Assembly: GCA_964613585.1 (NCBI GenBank)
Contig: CAZTHL010000002.1
Location: 75,942 to 139,941, forward strand
Source: CAZTHL01 sp964613585
Lineage (GTDB): Bacteria > Pseudomonadota > Alphaproteobacteria > DSM-16000 > Inquilinaceae
Reading direction: 5' to 3'
Length of the DNA: 64,000 nucleotides
Position 1 is the stretch's first letter, and every line of letters begins with the position of its first letter. This document shows positions 1 to 8,301 of the stretch, in pieces. The notes below the pieces were generated by a model. The model searched no databases. It saw only the letters and a program-made list of their open reading frames with translations, and had not been told where the DNA came from. The position numbers were made by a program, and so were the translations under genes.

Positions 1-400
1 GGTCGACGACGAGCGAATGATAGCGCGTTGCCTGAAACGGGCTCGGCACCCCTCCGAGAACGCCTTGGCCCTGGTGATGGATCGCGCTCAGCTTGCCATG
101 CATGAGCGTGTCGGCACGGACAACCGAGCCGCCAAAGGCCTGTCCGATGGCCTGATGGCCGAGGCAGACGCCCAGGATCGGCACCCGGCCCGCCGCGGCG
201 CCGATGAGCCCAAGGCAGACGCCGGCGCGATCCGGATCGCAGGGGCCGGGCGAAAGGACGATCGCCTGCGGGGTCAGAGCAAGCGCCTCCTGCACGGTGA
301 CGGCATCGTTGCGCCGCACCAGCGTGCGAACGCCGAGCTCGCCAAGAAAGTGGACGAGGTTGTAGGTGAAGCTATCGTAGTTATCGATTACGAGAAGCAT
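1..400 (-). CDS. trpG: Anthranilate synthase component II (glutamine amidotransferase), 3' end outside window
   Basis: TrpG supplies ammonia from glutamine to TrpE for anthranilate synthesis, the first step of tryptophan biosynthesis. Reading the minus strand from the ATG at 398-400 gives a class I amidotransferase: start MLLVIDNYDSFTYN, oxyanion segment LSPGPCDP near residue 50, and nucleophile motif GVCLGHQ near residue 78. About 133 residues are visible; the catalytic His/Glu part lies beyond position 1, so the gene is cut by the window edge. It could also serve as PabA in folate synthesis, because TrpG and PabA look alike. It lies on the same strand as trpE, but a divergently oriented copper module separates the two, so it probably needs its own promoter. 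Family call is firm. Confidence 0.93.
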   Translation of the reverse strand, partial: MLLVIDNYDSFTYNLVHFLGELGVRTLVRRNDAVTVQEALALTPQAIVLSPGPCDPDRAGVCLGLIGAAAGRVPILGVCLGHQAIGQAFGGSVVRADTLMHGKLSAIHHQGQGVLGGVPSPFQATRYHSLVVD

Positions 401-437
401 GCCAAGGGCGGGTCTGACGGACTGATCCTGGACCGGC

Positions 438-466
438 AGCCTAGCGACCTCGGCGGGCTTTTTGAA
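438..466 (-). promoter_or_regulatory. Possible promoter for trpG
   Basis: On the minus strand TTCAAA (461-466) lies 17 nt from TAGGCT (438-443), a weak sigma-70-like pair 38 nt upstream of the trpG ATG. Matches are only 4/6 and 3/6. It is listed because trpG is cut off from trpE by opposite-strand genes and should need a local promoter. Confidence 0.22.
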
Positions 467-484
467 GACCGAGGCGCGGGAGCC

Positions 485-515
485 TTGACCTTCCCATCAC
501 AGGAAGGTCCATATC
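485..515 (+). promoter_or_regulatory. CueR operator/promoter of the copper module
   Basis: A -35 hexamer TTGACC (485-490) and a poor -10 CATATC (510-515) are separated by 19 nt, the over-long spacing typical of MerR-family activated promoters. The spacer carries a perfect 8-bp inverted repeat, GACCTTCC (487-494) and GGAAGGTC (502-509), around a 7-nt centre. This is very like the known CueR box of copA promoters. A cueR gene lies at the end of the same operon, so copper-induced, autoregulated expression is the natural reading. The expected transcription start (about 521-523) coincides with the ATG of the first gene. Confidence 0.85.
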
Positions 516-522
516 GAATAGC

Positions 523-747
523 ATGGCACAGATAAAGGTTACGTTGAACGTGGGCGGCATGCGCTGTGCGGCGTGCGTGTCGGCCGTAGAGAAGGCCCTG
601 CTGACCCACCCCGGCGTTGCGTCGGCGACGGTGGATCTCGACCGCCATAGGGCTGCAGCCTTGGTTGACGCCACTCTGGCGGACGCTTCCGACCTCGTCG
701 CCGCGGTCGAGGACGCCGGATACGAGGCCAGTATCGCGGATGCCTGA
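523..747 (+). CDS. CopZ-like heavy-metal-associated (HMA) domain protein
   Basis: A 74-residue single HMA domain with the metal-binding motif GMRCAACV (Cys at about 15 and 18). It should bind Cu(I) in the cytosol and hand it to the CopA ATPase encoded next. The fold signature is complete, ending in the usual GYEA stretch. The stop codon overlaps the copA start by 8 nt, so translation is coupled. Many CopA proteins have two N-terminal HMA domains; here the first is a separate ORF and CopA retains only one, so this could be a free chaperone or a domain detached from CopA. No Shine-Dalgarno is evident and the predicted mRNA start is at or next to the ATG. Confidence 0.85.
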   Translation: MAQIKVTLNVGGMRCAACVSAVEKALLTHPGVASATVDLDRHRAAALVDATLADASDLVAAVEDAGYEASIADA

Positions 748-3031
748 CGCAAGCCGGTCGGCCGATGCTGCGGAGTGGATCTCGCTCGCCATAGAGGGCA
801 TGAGCTGCGCGGCCTGCGCGGCACGCCTTGAAAGAGTGCTGGGACGGCAGCGCGGTGTTAGGGCGGCGCATGTCAGCCTGACGGCCGAGCGGGCGGACAT
901 CCTGGGGGCCTCGGATCAGCTTGCCTTGGACGAGTTGATCGAGACGGTGGAGCGGGCCGGCTTCCGGGGGCGCCCCGTCACCGAGGCGACGCCGGAGGAG
1001 AATGAGCAGGCAGAGCAGCCGGGGCCGGAGCGGATGGTGTTCCTGGTCAGCGCGCTGCTGTCGGTCCCTCTGGCGCTCGAGATGGTCCCCATGGCGCTTG
1101 GTCAGCCGCATTGGCTGCCCGGCTGGGCCCAGCTGCTCCTGGCGACCCCGGTGCAATTCTGGGCAGGGGCCCGCTTCTATCGCGGCGCGTGGTCGGCGCT
1201 GCGCAGTGGCGGCGCCAACATGGATGTTCTGATCGCGCTCGGCACCAGCGCGGCGTATGGGCTCAGCGCCTTTCGCGTCATTGCCGGCTCCCACGCGCCG
1301 CTTCACTTCGAGGCCGCCGCGGTTGTCATCACGCTGGTCCTGCTCGGCAAGTGGCTCGAAGCAAGAGCCCGGCGCAGGACCAACCGAGCGGTGGAAGGGC
1401 TGCTCGCTCTGCGGCCCGACACGGCCCGGCTCCGCCGTGACGGAGTTGAGGTGGTCGTGCCAATCCATGAGGTCCAGCCGGGCGATCTGCTCATGGTCCG
1501 TCCCGGAGAGCGGATCCCCGCCGACGGCGTCGTCTTGAACGGGCAATCGGCTGTCGACGAAAGCATGCTTACCGGTGAAAGTGTGCCCCAGGCGCGGGAG
1601 CCGGGGGGGAGCGTCTCCGGCGGCACCGCGGCGGTCGACGGCCTCCTGCTGATCCGGGCCACGACTCTTGGCTCGGCCAGCACATTGGGGCGCATGGTCG
1701 CGCTGCTGCGCCAGGCACAGGCATCCAAGCCGAGGATTCAACGGCTGGCCGACACGGTGAGCGGCTACTTCGCCTTCTTCGTCGTGGCTGCGTCCGGGCT
1801 GACCTTCGCCGGCTGGCTCCTCGCCGGGGCGCCGGCCGGCTCCGCCCTTTTGCCGGCCATCGCCGTTCTCGTCGTCGCCTGTCCTTGTGCCCTGGGGCTT
1901 GCCACGCCGACCGTGGTCTCTGTGGCGCTGGGCGCGGCCGCCCGGAACGGCATCCTGTTCCGCGATGCGGAGGCGCTGGAGACGGCGCACCGCATCGACA
2001 CGGTTGTCTTCGACAAGACGGGAACGCTGACCGAGCCGCTGCCGGTGGTGGCGACGACCGATGCGCTGGGTGCCGATCCTGAGGCGCTGCTGGGGCAGGT
2101 GGCCGCCGTTCAACGGGGCAGCAACCACCCGATCGCTCGAGCTCTGGTTGCCGAGGCAGAGGCGCGAGGGGTGCCGGTGCCGGCGGCCAGCGAATGCCGG
2201 ACGGTGCCAGGCCGCGGCGTGCGCGGACGGGTCGCCGGCCGGCTGCTGCTGCTCGGCAATCGCGCGTTCATGCACGAGACCGGTGTGTGCCTGGACGACC
2301 ACATGACTCGGGCCGCGGCGCTGGAGGCCGACGGAGCCTCGATCGTCTGGATTGCGACCGGGAGCGAGGACGGCCCCCGCCTGATCGGTCTTGTCGGGGT
2401 TGCCGACCGGCCGCGCCCCACCGCGGCGACGGCGGTCGCAACACTTCGGGCACAGGGATTCGCGGTGATCATGCTGACGGGGGACGCCCGGCCAGCCGCC
2501 CTGGCCACCGCGCGCCGCCTGGGCATCGACGAGGTTGTGGCGGAGGCCAGCCCGCACGACAAGCTGTCACAGCTTGAACGCCTGCGGGAGGCGGGCCGCA
2601 GCGTCGCCATGGTGGGGGACGGCATCAACGATGCCGCGGCCCTGGCCCGGGCCGACCTTGGCCTTGCCATGGGCGAGGGAACCGAGATCGCCTTCCAGGC
2701 CGCCGCGGTCGGCCTCATGCGTCCGGATCCGCAGCTGGTCGCGGACGTGATCGGAGTCGCGCGCACCGCGCGGCGGCGCATCGTGGAAAACCTTGTCTGG
2801 GCATTCGGCTTCAATGCGATCGCCATCCCGTTGGCGGCGCTCGGTGTCCTCAGCCCGCCAATCGCCGCGCTCGGCATGAGCGTGAGCAGCCTGGCGGTCG
2901 TGACGAACGCGCTTCGGCTCAACCGCTGGCGACCGGCCGCCGCGGCGTGGGAGCCCGGGCCGGCCGGCGGGAAGCCACGACGGACGTCGCGGGATCGGCC
3001 GGCGGCCGTGGCAACGGGAGCGGCCGAGTGA
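740..3031 (+). CDS. copA: Cu(I)-exporting P1B-type ATPase
   Basis: A 763-residue inner-membrane copper pump. It contains one HMA domain (CAAC at residues 23-26), the actuator loop TGES near 277, the transmembrane metal site CPC near 380, the phosphorylation motif DKTGT near 424, the nucleotide-binding HP dipeptide in SNHPIA, and GDGIND near 626. Hydrophobic segments flank these in the expected places. The start chosen is the ATG at 740, which overlaps the upstream HMA ORF; the frame stays open back to 617, but that extension has no domain sense. The stop codon overlaps a GTG in the cueR frame. Function is copper efflux from cytosol to periplasm, induced by CueR. CPC is the Cu/Ag subtype signature; silver is the main alternative substrate. 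Confidence 0.95.
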   Translation: MPDASRSADAAEWISLAIEGMSCAACAARLERVLGRQRGVRAAHVSLTAERADILGASDQLALDELIETVERAGFRGRPVTEATPEENEQAEQPGPERMVFLVSALLSVPLALEMVPMALGQPHWLPGWAQLLLATPVQFWAGARFYRGAWSALRSGGANMDVLIALGTSAAYGLSAFRVIAGSHAPLHFEAAAVVITLVLLGKWLEARARRRTNRAVEGLLALRPDTARLRRDGVEVVVPIHEVQPGDLLMVRPGERIPADGVVLNGQSAVDESMLTGESVPQAREPGGSVSGGTAAVDGLLLIRATTLGSASTLGRMVALLRQAQASKPRIQRLADTVSGYFAFFVVAASGLTFAGWLLAGAPAGSALLPAIAVLVVACPCALGLATPTVVSVALGAAARNGILFRDAEALETAHRIDTVVFDKTGTLTEPLPVVATTDALGADPEALLGQVAAVQRGSNHPIARALVAEAEARGVPVPAASECRTVPGRGVRGRVAGRLLLLGNRAFMHETGVCLDDHMTRAAALEADGASIVWIATGSEDGPRLIGLVGVADRPRPTAATAVATLRAQGFAVIMLTGDARPAALATARRLGIDEVVAEASPHDKLSQLERLREAGRSVAMVGDGINDAAALARADLGLAMGEGTEIAFQAAAVGLMRPDPQLVADVIGVARTARRRIVENLVWAFGFNAIAIPLAALGVLSPPIAALGMSVSSLAVVTNALRLNRWRPAAAAWEPGPAGGKPRRTSRDRPAAVATGAAE

Positions 3032-3060
3032 CGGGATCGGCCGACCCGGGCGCCCGCGGC

Positions 3061-3456
3061 ATGACCATCGGGGAGGTCGCCCGCCGTTCGGGCGTGCCGG
3101 CAAAGACGATCCGCTACTATGAGTCGGTCGGTCTGATCGCCGGGGCGGAGCGGCGCCGGAACAACTATCGGGACTATGACGAAAGCGACGTTCGCACCTT
3201 GCATTTTGTGCGGCGCGCGCGATCGCTCGGCTTCACCATGCGTGACGTCGCCGACCTGCTGGCCTTGTGGAACGACCGGTCGAGGGCCTCGGCGGACGTC
3301 AAGGCGGTGGCCTTGCGGCACCTTTCTCAGATCGACGCCAAGATCGCCCAGTTGTCCGCGATGCGCGACACGCTCGAGGATCTGTCCCGGCGCTGCCACG
3401 GTGACGACCGGCCGGACTGTCCCATTCTTGACGAGCTGGCAGCGGATCGGGGCTGA
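3061..3456 (+). CDS. cueR: Copper-responsive MerR-family regulator
   Basis: A 131-residue MerR-type activator beginning MTIGEVARRSGV with the usual winged helix-turn-helix. It carries the CueR hallmarks for monovalent metals: the Ser of the SADVK motif and two C-terminal cysteines spaced C-x7-C in CHGDDRPDC, matching the metal loop of E. coli CueR. It should bind the dyad at 487-509 and activate the module on Cu(I) binding. I chose the ATG at 3061; a GTG at 3028 overlapping the copA stop (GTGA) is a possible coupled start adding 11 residues. It is the last gene of the copper operon and converges on trpE. Confidence 0.92.
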   Translation: MTIGEVARRSGVPAKTIRYYESVGLIAGAERRRNNYRDYDESDVRTLHFVRRARSLGFTMRDVADLLALWNDRSRASADVKAVALRHLSQIDAKIAQLSAMRDTLEDLSRRCHGDDRPDCPILDELAADRG

Positions 3457-3480
3457 TGCCGCCTCCTTAGGCACCCTCCG

Positions 3481-5001
3481 TCAGCGACGCCGGTTGGCGA
3501 AGCGTACGGCCTCCTCGGCGGCGCGGATCAGCGCGCGGGCCTTGCTGACCGTCTCCTCGAACTCGCTGGTCGGGTCACTGTCGGCAACGATCCCGGCGCC
3601 CGATTGAACGTGCAGCATGCCATCCTTCAGCACGGCGGTGCGCAAAGCGATGCAGGTGTCCATGTCTCCGCCGGCGCCGAAATAGCCGATGGCGCCCGCG
3701 TAGACGCCTCGTCGCACACTCTCCAGTTCGTCGATTATCTGCATCGCCCGGACCTTCGGCGCGCCGCTCACGGTGCCGGCCGGAAAGCCGGCGATCAGCG
3801 CATCGAGCGCGTCCCGGCCCTCGGCCAGTCGGCCGGTCACGTGGCTGACGATGTGCATGACGTGGCTGTAATATTCGATGGCGAATTGCTCCGGCACCGT
3901 GACGGTGCCGACCCGTGACACCCGGCCGACATCGTTGCGGCCGAGGTCGAGAAGCATCAGGTGTTCGGCCCGCTCCTTGGGGTCGGCCAGAAGCTCCTCG
4001 GCCCGCGCGCGATCCTCGTCACGGTTGGCGCCGGCTCGGCCTTGCGTGCGCGGTCGCGTGCCGGCCAGCGGCCGGATCGTCACCTCGTCGCCCCGCAGCC
4101 GGACCATGATCTCGGGGCTCGCGCCGACCACGCTGAAGCCGCCGAGATCGAGAAAGAACATGAACGGCGAGGGGTTCAGTCGCCGGAGGGCACGGTAGAA
4201 GCTGAACGGCGGCAGGCGGAACGGCACCGAGAAACGCTGCGACAAGACCACCTGAAAGATGTCGCCCGCCCGGATGTATTCCTTGGCAGCCGCCACCATC
4301 GCCTCGAAATCGGCCTGCGCCATGTTGGAGGCGGGCGTCGGCAGGGCGAGCGGCTGGCGCTCGTGATCCTGTCGATAGGGCAGGCTCCGCTCGAAATCCG
4401 CCAGGGCGTCGGCCAGCCGCTCCAGGGCGTGCTCGTAGGCCGCCCGCGCATCGACGCCCTCCTGAGGCCAGACCGGCGTCACAAGGGTCACCACATCCTC
4501 GACATGGTCGAAGATCGCCACCAGGGTCGGCCGCACGAGCAGGCCGTCCGGCAGATCGAGCGGATCCGGATTGGCATCCGGCAAGCGCTCCATCTCCCGC
4601 ACCATGTCATAGCCCAGATAGCCGAAGAGGCCGGCGGCCATCGGCGGCATGCCGGGCGGCAGCTCGATCCGGCTTCCCGCGAGCAGCGTCCGAAGCGATG
4701 CAAGCGGGGGCTCTGAGACCGGCTCGAAGCCGGCCGGCGCGAAGCGTGCATGCCGGTTGACCTCAACCGCGCCAGACCGGCAACGCCAGATCAGATCCGG
4801 CTTGAGCCCGATGAAGGAGTAGCGGCCGCGCACGGCACCGCCTTCGACCGAGTCGAACAGGAAGCTGTTGGGCCGACCGTCCGCCAGCTTGAGCATCGCC
4901 GACACGGAGGTTTCCAGATCGGCGACAAGCGTGGTCGACACCACCTGCGGCCGCCCTGCATCATATTTCTGGGCGAACTCGGCGAAGCTGGCCGACGGCA
5001 T
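3481..5001 (-). CDS. trpE: Anthranilate synthase component I
   Basis: A 506-residue chorismate-utilising enzyme making anthranilate with TrpG. The N-terminal domain contains the LFDS equivalent of the tryptophan-feedback LLES motif near residue 50. The C-terminal chorismate-binding domain has GASPEIMVR, RPLAGTRPR and GTVSGAPKVRAM, with GAGIVADSDP near the end. It lies 12 bp downstream of ppiD on the minus strand, so the two are probably cotranscribed. No trp leader peptide or attenuator is visible directly upstream. trpG, the expected next gene, is displaced about 3 kb by the copper module. Confidence 0.96.
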   Translation of the reverse strand: MPSASFAEFAQKYDAGRPQVVSTTLVADLETSVSAMLKLADGRPNSFLFDSVEGGAVRGRYSFIGLKPDLIWRCRSGAVEVNRHARFAPAGFEPVSEPPLASLRTLLAGSRIELPPGMPPMAAGLFGYLGYDMVREMERLPDANPDPLDLPDGLLVRPTLVAIFDHVEDVVTLVTPVWPQEGVDARAAYEHALERLADALADFERSLPYRQDHERQPLALPTPASNMAQADFEAMVAAAKEYIRAGDIFQVVLSQRFSVPFRLPPFSFYRALRRLNPSPFMFFLDLGGFSVVGASPEIMVRLRGDEVTIRPLAGTRPRTQGRAGANRDEDRARAEELLADPKERAEHLMLLDLGRNDVGRVSRVGTVTVPEQFAIEYYSHVMHIVSHVTGRLAEGRDALDALIAGFPAGTVSGAPKVRAMQIIDELESVRRGVYAGAIGYFGAGGDMDTCIALRTAVLKDGMLHVQSGAGIVADSDPTSEFEETVSKARALIRAAEEAVRFANRRR

Positions 5002-5013
5002 CGGCGCCAGCCT

Positions 5014-6894
5014 TCAGCCCGCGGCGCCGACGACGAAGCGGTTGATGGCTTCGTCATCCACCTCGACCGTGTAGCGGCTGCGCAGACCCGCGGTGAATTG
5101 CTCCAGCAGGTCGCTTCCCAAGGCCTGGGCAAGCTGATCCGGCAGCTCGCTGTCCTGGCCCACCGGCTCCGCCGTGCGGATCTCCGCCAGCCGGAGAGCG
5201 ATCTCGGTGCCGGGAAGGGAGCCCGTGGTCACCTCCCCCTCGGACAGCCCAAAAACCTCGTTGACCAGGGCGTTCGGCAGCGCGCCGCCCCGGCCGTCTC
5301 GCCGGATCGGGTCCGTCCGCCCGGCGGTGCCACCCAGATCCGCCGCCACCGATCCCGCCGGCTCGCCCCGGGCAAGCCTTTCCGCCGCGGCAGCGGCCAA
5401 GCGGCGAGCCTGCGCGGCCCGTTCCTCGTCGCGCCATGCGGCCACGACCTCCTCGCGCACCGTCTCGAAGGGCCGGACGGCGGGCGGCTCGAGCCTGTTG
5501 ACACGCACCGCGAAGTAGTTGCCCGAGGCCGTCTCCTCCAGAAGGCTTTCCTCGCCCTGGTCGAGCGCGAAGGCGGCCTCGAGAATGGCTGCCTGATCGG
5601 GCAGATCCGGCCGGATGTCTCCCTGCCGCGCCGAGCCGTCGCGCGCGATGCCGGCCAAGGTGATCACCTCGAGACCGAGGGACCCGGCAGCTTCGGGCAA
5701 GGAGGCGCCTCCCGCCAGCGCGTCATCCAGCTCGTTGCCCAGCTCGAACAGCACGTCCTGCGCGCGCTCCAGCGCGATCGCCTCGCGCAGCTCGTCGCGG
5801 GCCTCCTCGAAGCGGGCCTCGCGCCCGGGCTGGATCTCCGTCGCCTGAAGCACGTGCCAGCCGAAAGGGGATTCGACCGGCTCACTGACCTCGCCTTGAG
5901 CGAGGGCGAAGCCGGCCTCCGCCAGCACCGGCAGCATATCCTCGCGGACGGAGCTCTCGATCGGCACGACCGAGAGAGTGTCCGTCTCCTCCGCGGCCGC
6001 CCTCAGGCTTCCGAGATCGCGTGCGCCACGAGCCAGGTCCTCGGCCTCGGTCGCGTCGGTGACGATGACCTGATCGAAGGCGCGACGTTCGGGGGCGGAG
6101 TAGAGCGCCCGCCGCGCCTCGAACTCCTCGCGGAGGACCTCCTCGTTGATCCGGATCTCGTCGACCACGTCCCGGGGCGTCAGCGTCACCACGGTCAGGT
6201 CGCGATACTCCGGGGCGGTGAAGCGGTCGGGATGCTCCTCATGGAAGGCGACAAGAGCCGGCTCCTCCGGCACAGCCGGCTCCTCGACCTCGCTGTGGGC
6301 GATCCGCACCGTCTCGGCCACCCGGGTCTCCTCCCGATGCATGTTCAGCGCGGCGAGCAAGGCATCAGGGGCATCCGCGCCCGCCACCAGAGCGCGTGCC
6401 AGCTGCTCCCGCACCAGGTCTCCGCGCAGGGCACCGACGAACATCTCCTCGGACAAGCCGCTGGCGGCGAGAAGGCTGCGGTAGCGGTTGGGGTCGAATT
6501 GTCCCGTCACCGGATCGGCGAATTCGGGCAGCCGGCGGATCTGCTCGGCGATCAGCAGATCTGGCGGAGCCAGCCCGAGTCGGCGTCCTTCCAGATCGTA
6601 GAGAGCCCGTGCCACGAGTTGATCGACGGTGCTGCCGACCAGGCCGAGCTCCAGGGCGAGCGCGCTGTCGAGATCACCGCCGAGCAGCGGGCGCAGACGG
6701 TTCATCTCATTGCGCAGGCTGCGGTCGACCGTGGCGAGATCGATCGTCACGTCGCCGACCTCGATCACGACGCGGTCCGTCCCCTCGTCGCGGACGAAGT
6801 CGCCGATGCCCCACACCGCGAAGCTGAGAACCAGCACCGCGAACAGGATCTTGATCGCCCAGCTGCCGGTGCGACTGCGGATGGCTTGAAGCAT
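5014..6894 (-). CDS. ppiD: PpiD/SurA-type periplasmic peptidyl-prolyl isomerase, membrane anchored
   Basis: A 626-residue protein with one N-terminal transmembrane anchor (about residues 13-30, ILFAVLVLSFAVWGIGDF), a SurA-N-like chaperone region, then parvulin-type rotamase sequence around residues 240-360 containing SPFGWHVLQ. The organisation is that of PpiD, which sits in the inner membrane facing the periplasm and helps fold outer-membrane and secreted proteins near the Sec translocon. The second half contains a degenerate repeat of the rotamase region. It lies upstream of trpE, a common alphaproteobacterial order, and is divergent from tpiA. The exact enzymatic activity cannot be judged from sequence, since many PpiD parvulin domains are inactive. 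Confidence 0.9.
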   Translation of the reverse strand: MLQAIRSRTGSWAIKILFAVLVLSFAVWGIGDFVRDEGTDRVVIEVGDVTIDLATVDRSLRNEMNRLRPLLGGDLDSALALELGLVGSTVDQLVARALYDLEGRRLGLAPPDLLIAEQIRRLPEFADPVTGQFDPNRYRSLLAASGLSEEMFVGALRGDLVREQLARALVAGADAPDALLAALNMHREETRVAETVRIAHSEVEEPAVPEEPALVAFHEEHPDRFTAPEYRDLTVVTLTPRDVVDEIRINEEVLREEFEARRALYSAPERRAFDQVIVTDATEAEDLARGARDLGSLRAAAEETDTLSVVPIESSVREDMLPVLAEAGFALAQGEVSEPVESPFGWHVLQATEIQPGREARFEEARDELREAIALERAQDVLFELGNELDDALAGGASLPEAAGSLGLEVITLAGIARDGSARQGDIRPDLPDQAAILEAAFALDQGEESLLEETASGNYFAVRVNRLEPPAVRPFETVREEVVAAWRDEERAAQARRLAAAAAERLARGEPAGSVAADLGGTAGRTDPIRRDGRGGALPNALVNEVFGLSEGEVTTGSLPGTEIALRLAEIRTAEPVGQDSELPDQLAQALGSDLLEQFTAGLRSRYTVEVDDEAINRFVVGAAG

Positions 6895-7083
6895 TGTCTC
6901 GCAAGGACTTGATGCGGCGGAACAAGCTGTGTGGTCAGAGTAGGATCGGGACCCCGGGTCCGCAAGCGCCCCGCGGCCTTCCCGGGCCCGGACGGACAGT
7001 GCGGCCTAGCCTGCCGGGGACGCCTCTGATAAGACCCTAGCCAAGGTGCGCTGAAGCAAGACGTGATGGAAGGGGGCCGTCCG

Positions 7084-7845
7084 ATGCCGCGGAAGCTGAT
7101 CGCGGGGAACTGGAAGATGAATTGCCTGACGGCCGACGGGGTGGCATTGGCGCGCGAGCTTGGCATGCGCTACGCGGGCAAGAACGAGCCGGCGTTCGAC
7201 ATGCTCATCTGCCCGCCGTTCACCTTGATCAGCGCGGTCGGTCAGGCGATCAGCGGCAGCGGTGTCATGCTCGGCGGGCAGGATTGCGACGCGCGGGAGA
7301 ACGGAGCGCATACCGGCGACGTGTCCGCGGCCATGCTCGCCGATCTCGCCTGCTCGCATGTCATCGTTGGGCATTCCGAGCGACGGCAAGACCATGGCGA
7401 GATCGACCTTGCGGTGGCGGAAAAGGCGGCTGCGGCGCTCCGCAGCGGGCTTGTCCCGATCATCTGCATCGGCGAAACCGAGGAGGAGCGTGACCGCGGC
7501 GAGGCGCTCACGGTGTGCTCACGGCAGATCGCCGGCTCGGTGCCGACCGAGGCCCACGGCGACAATGTCGTCATCGCCTATGAGCCCGTCTGGGCGATCG
7601 GCACTGGCAAGACGCCCACGGTCGCCGACGTCGCCGAGATGCACGCCCATATCCGTGGCGAGCTCTCGCGCAAGCTTGCCGATGCCGAGAGCGTGCCCAT
7701 CCTTTATGGAGGGTCGGTCAAGCCGGCAAACGCCGAGCAACTGCTGAATGTCCCCAATGTCGACGGAGCGCTGGTCGGTGGCGCCAGCCTCAAGGCCGAC
7801 GATTTCTGGTCCATCGCCGAGGCGTCGGTGTCCGAGGAGGGCTAG
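7084..7845 (+). CDS. tpiA: Triosephosphate isomerase
   Basis: A 253-residue TIM-barrel enzyme interconverting dihydroxyacetone phosphate and glyceraldehyde 3-phosphate. It starts MPRKLIAGNWKMN with the catalytic Asn/Lys, has the catalytic His in VGHSERR, the catalytic Glu in AYEPVWAIGTG, and the phosphate-binding YGGSVKP. The frame is open to a GTG at 7063 and an ATG at 7066, but the ATG at 7084 has a good purine-rich site (AAGGGGG) just upstream and gives the family N-terminus. It heads the run tpiA-secG-pyrG-kdsA-eno. Confidence 0.96.
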   Translation: MPRKLIAGNWKMNCLTADGVALARELGMRYAGKNEPAFDMLICPPFTLISAVGQAISGSGVMLGGQDCDARENGAHTGDVSAAMLADLACSHVIVGHSERRQDHGEIDLAVAEKAAAALRSGLVPIICIGETEEERDRGEALTVCSRQIAGSVPTEAHGDNVVIAYEPVWAIGTGKTPTVADVAEMHAHIRGELSRKLADAESVPILYGGSVKPANAEQLLNVPNVDGALVGGASLKADDFWSIAEASVSEEG

Positions 7846-7890
7846 CGTCGCCCTCACGGGAACGGCCGCCGCACGGGCGGCTTGGCGGTA

Positions 7891-8211
7891 ATGATGCTTG
7901 AGCAGATCATTCTCATCGTCCACCTTCTGATCGCCTTGGCGTTGATCGGTGTGGTGCTGCTTCAACGCAGCGAGGGCGGCGGCCTGGGCATGGGCGGCGG
8001 CGGCATGGGGCCCTTCATGTCGGTGCGCGGCACCGCGAACCTGCTGACCCGCGCGACCGCCTTGCTCGCCGCGGCGTTCATGGCGACCAGCCTGACCCTG
8101 GCCATCCTGGCGAACCGGTCGGCCGAGCCGCGGTCGTTCATCGAGACCGTGCCGGCGACCGAGCAGCCGTCGGAGCGGCCGGGGGAGCCTCAGGTGCCGC
8201 TGACGGATTGA
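7891..8211 (+). CDS. secG: Protein translocase subunit SecG
   Basis: A protein of about 106 residues with two transmembrane helices. The first (about residues 4-22) ends in the family motif LLQRSEGGG, followed by a glycine-rich loop, then TRATALLAAAFMATSLTLAIL as the second helix, and a Pro/Glu-rich cytoplasmic tail. It is the accessory subunit of the SecYEG channel. An upstream TTG (7882) and ATG codons at 7891 and 7894 are all in frame; 7891 is chosen without a strong ribosome site to decide. It lies 45 bp after tpiA, a standard alphaproteobacterial arrangement. Confidence 0.92.
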   Translation: MMLEQIILIVHLLIALALIGVVLLQRSEGGGLGMGGGGMGPFMSVRGTANLLTRATALLAAAFMATSLTLAILANRSAEPRSFIETVPATEQPSERPGEPQVPLTD

Positions 8212-8301
8212 TCGGGCTGCCCGACCAAGGTTGCGGCCGAACCCGGGAAACAGCGTGGCGGGCGTTGGAGCCCGGGCGAATCGTCCCTATGGTAAGCGTC
8301 C

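Noticed and set aside
617..739. Upstream extension of the copA frame as a longer CopA N-terminus
   Set aside because: It overlaps the HMA ORF out of frame, contains no domain, and the ATG at 740 gives the standard CopA beginning.
539..2557. Long minus-strand ORFs antisense to copA and other GC-rich genes
   Set aside because: They arise from GC-rich codon bias of the sense gene and contain no domains.
5001..5013. trp attenuator or leader peptide before trpE
   Set aside because: Only 12 nt separate trpE from ppiD; no room for one.
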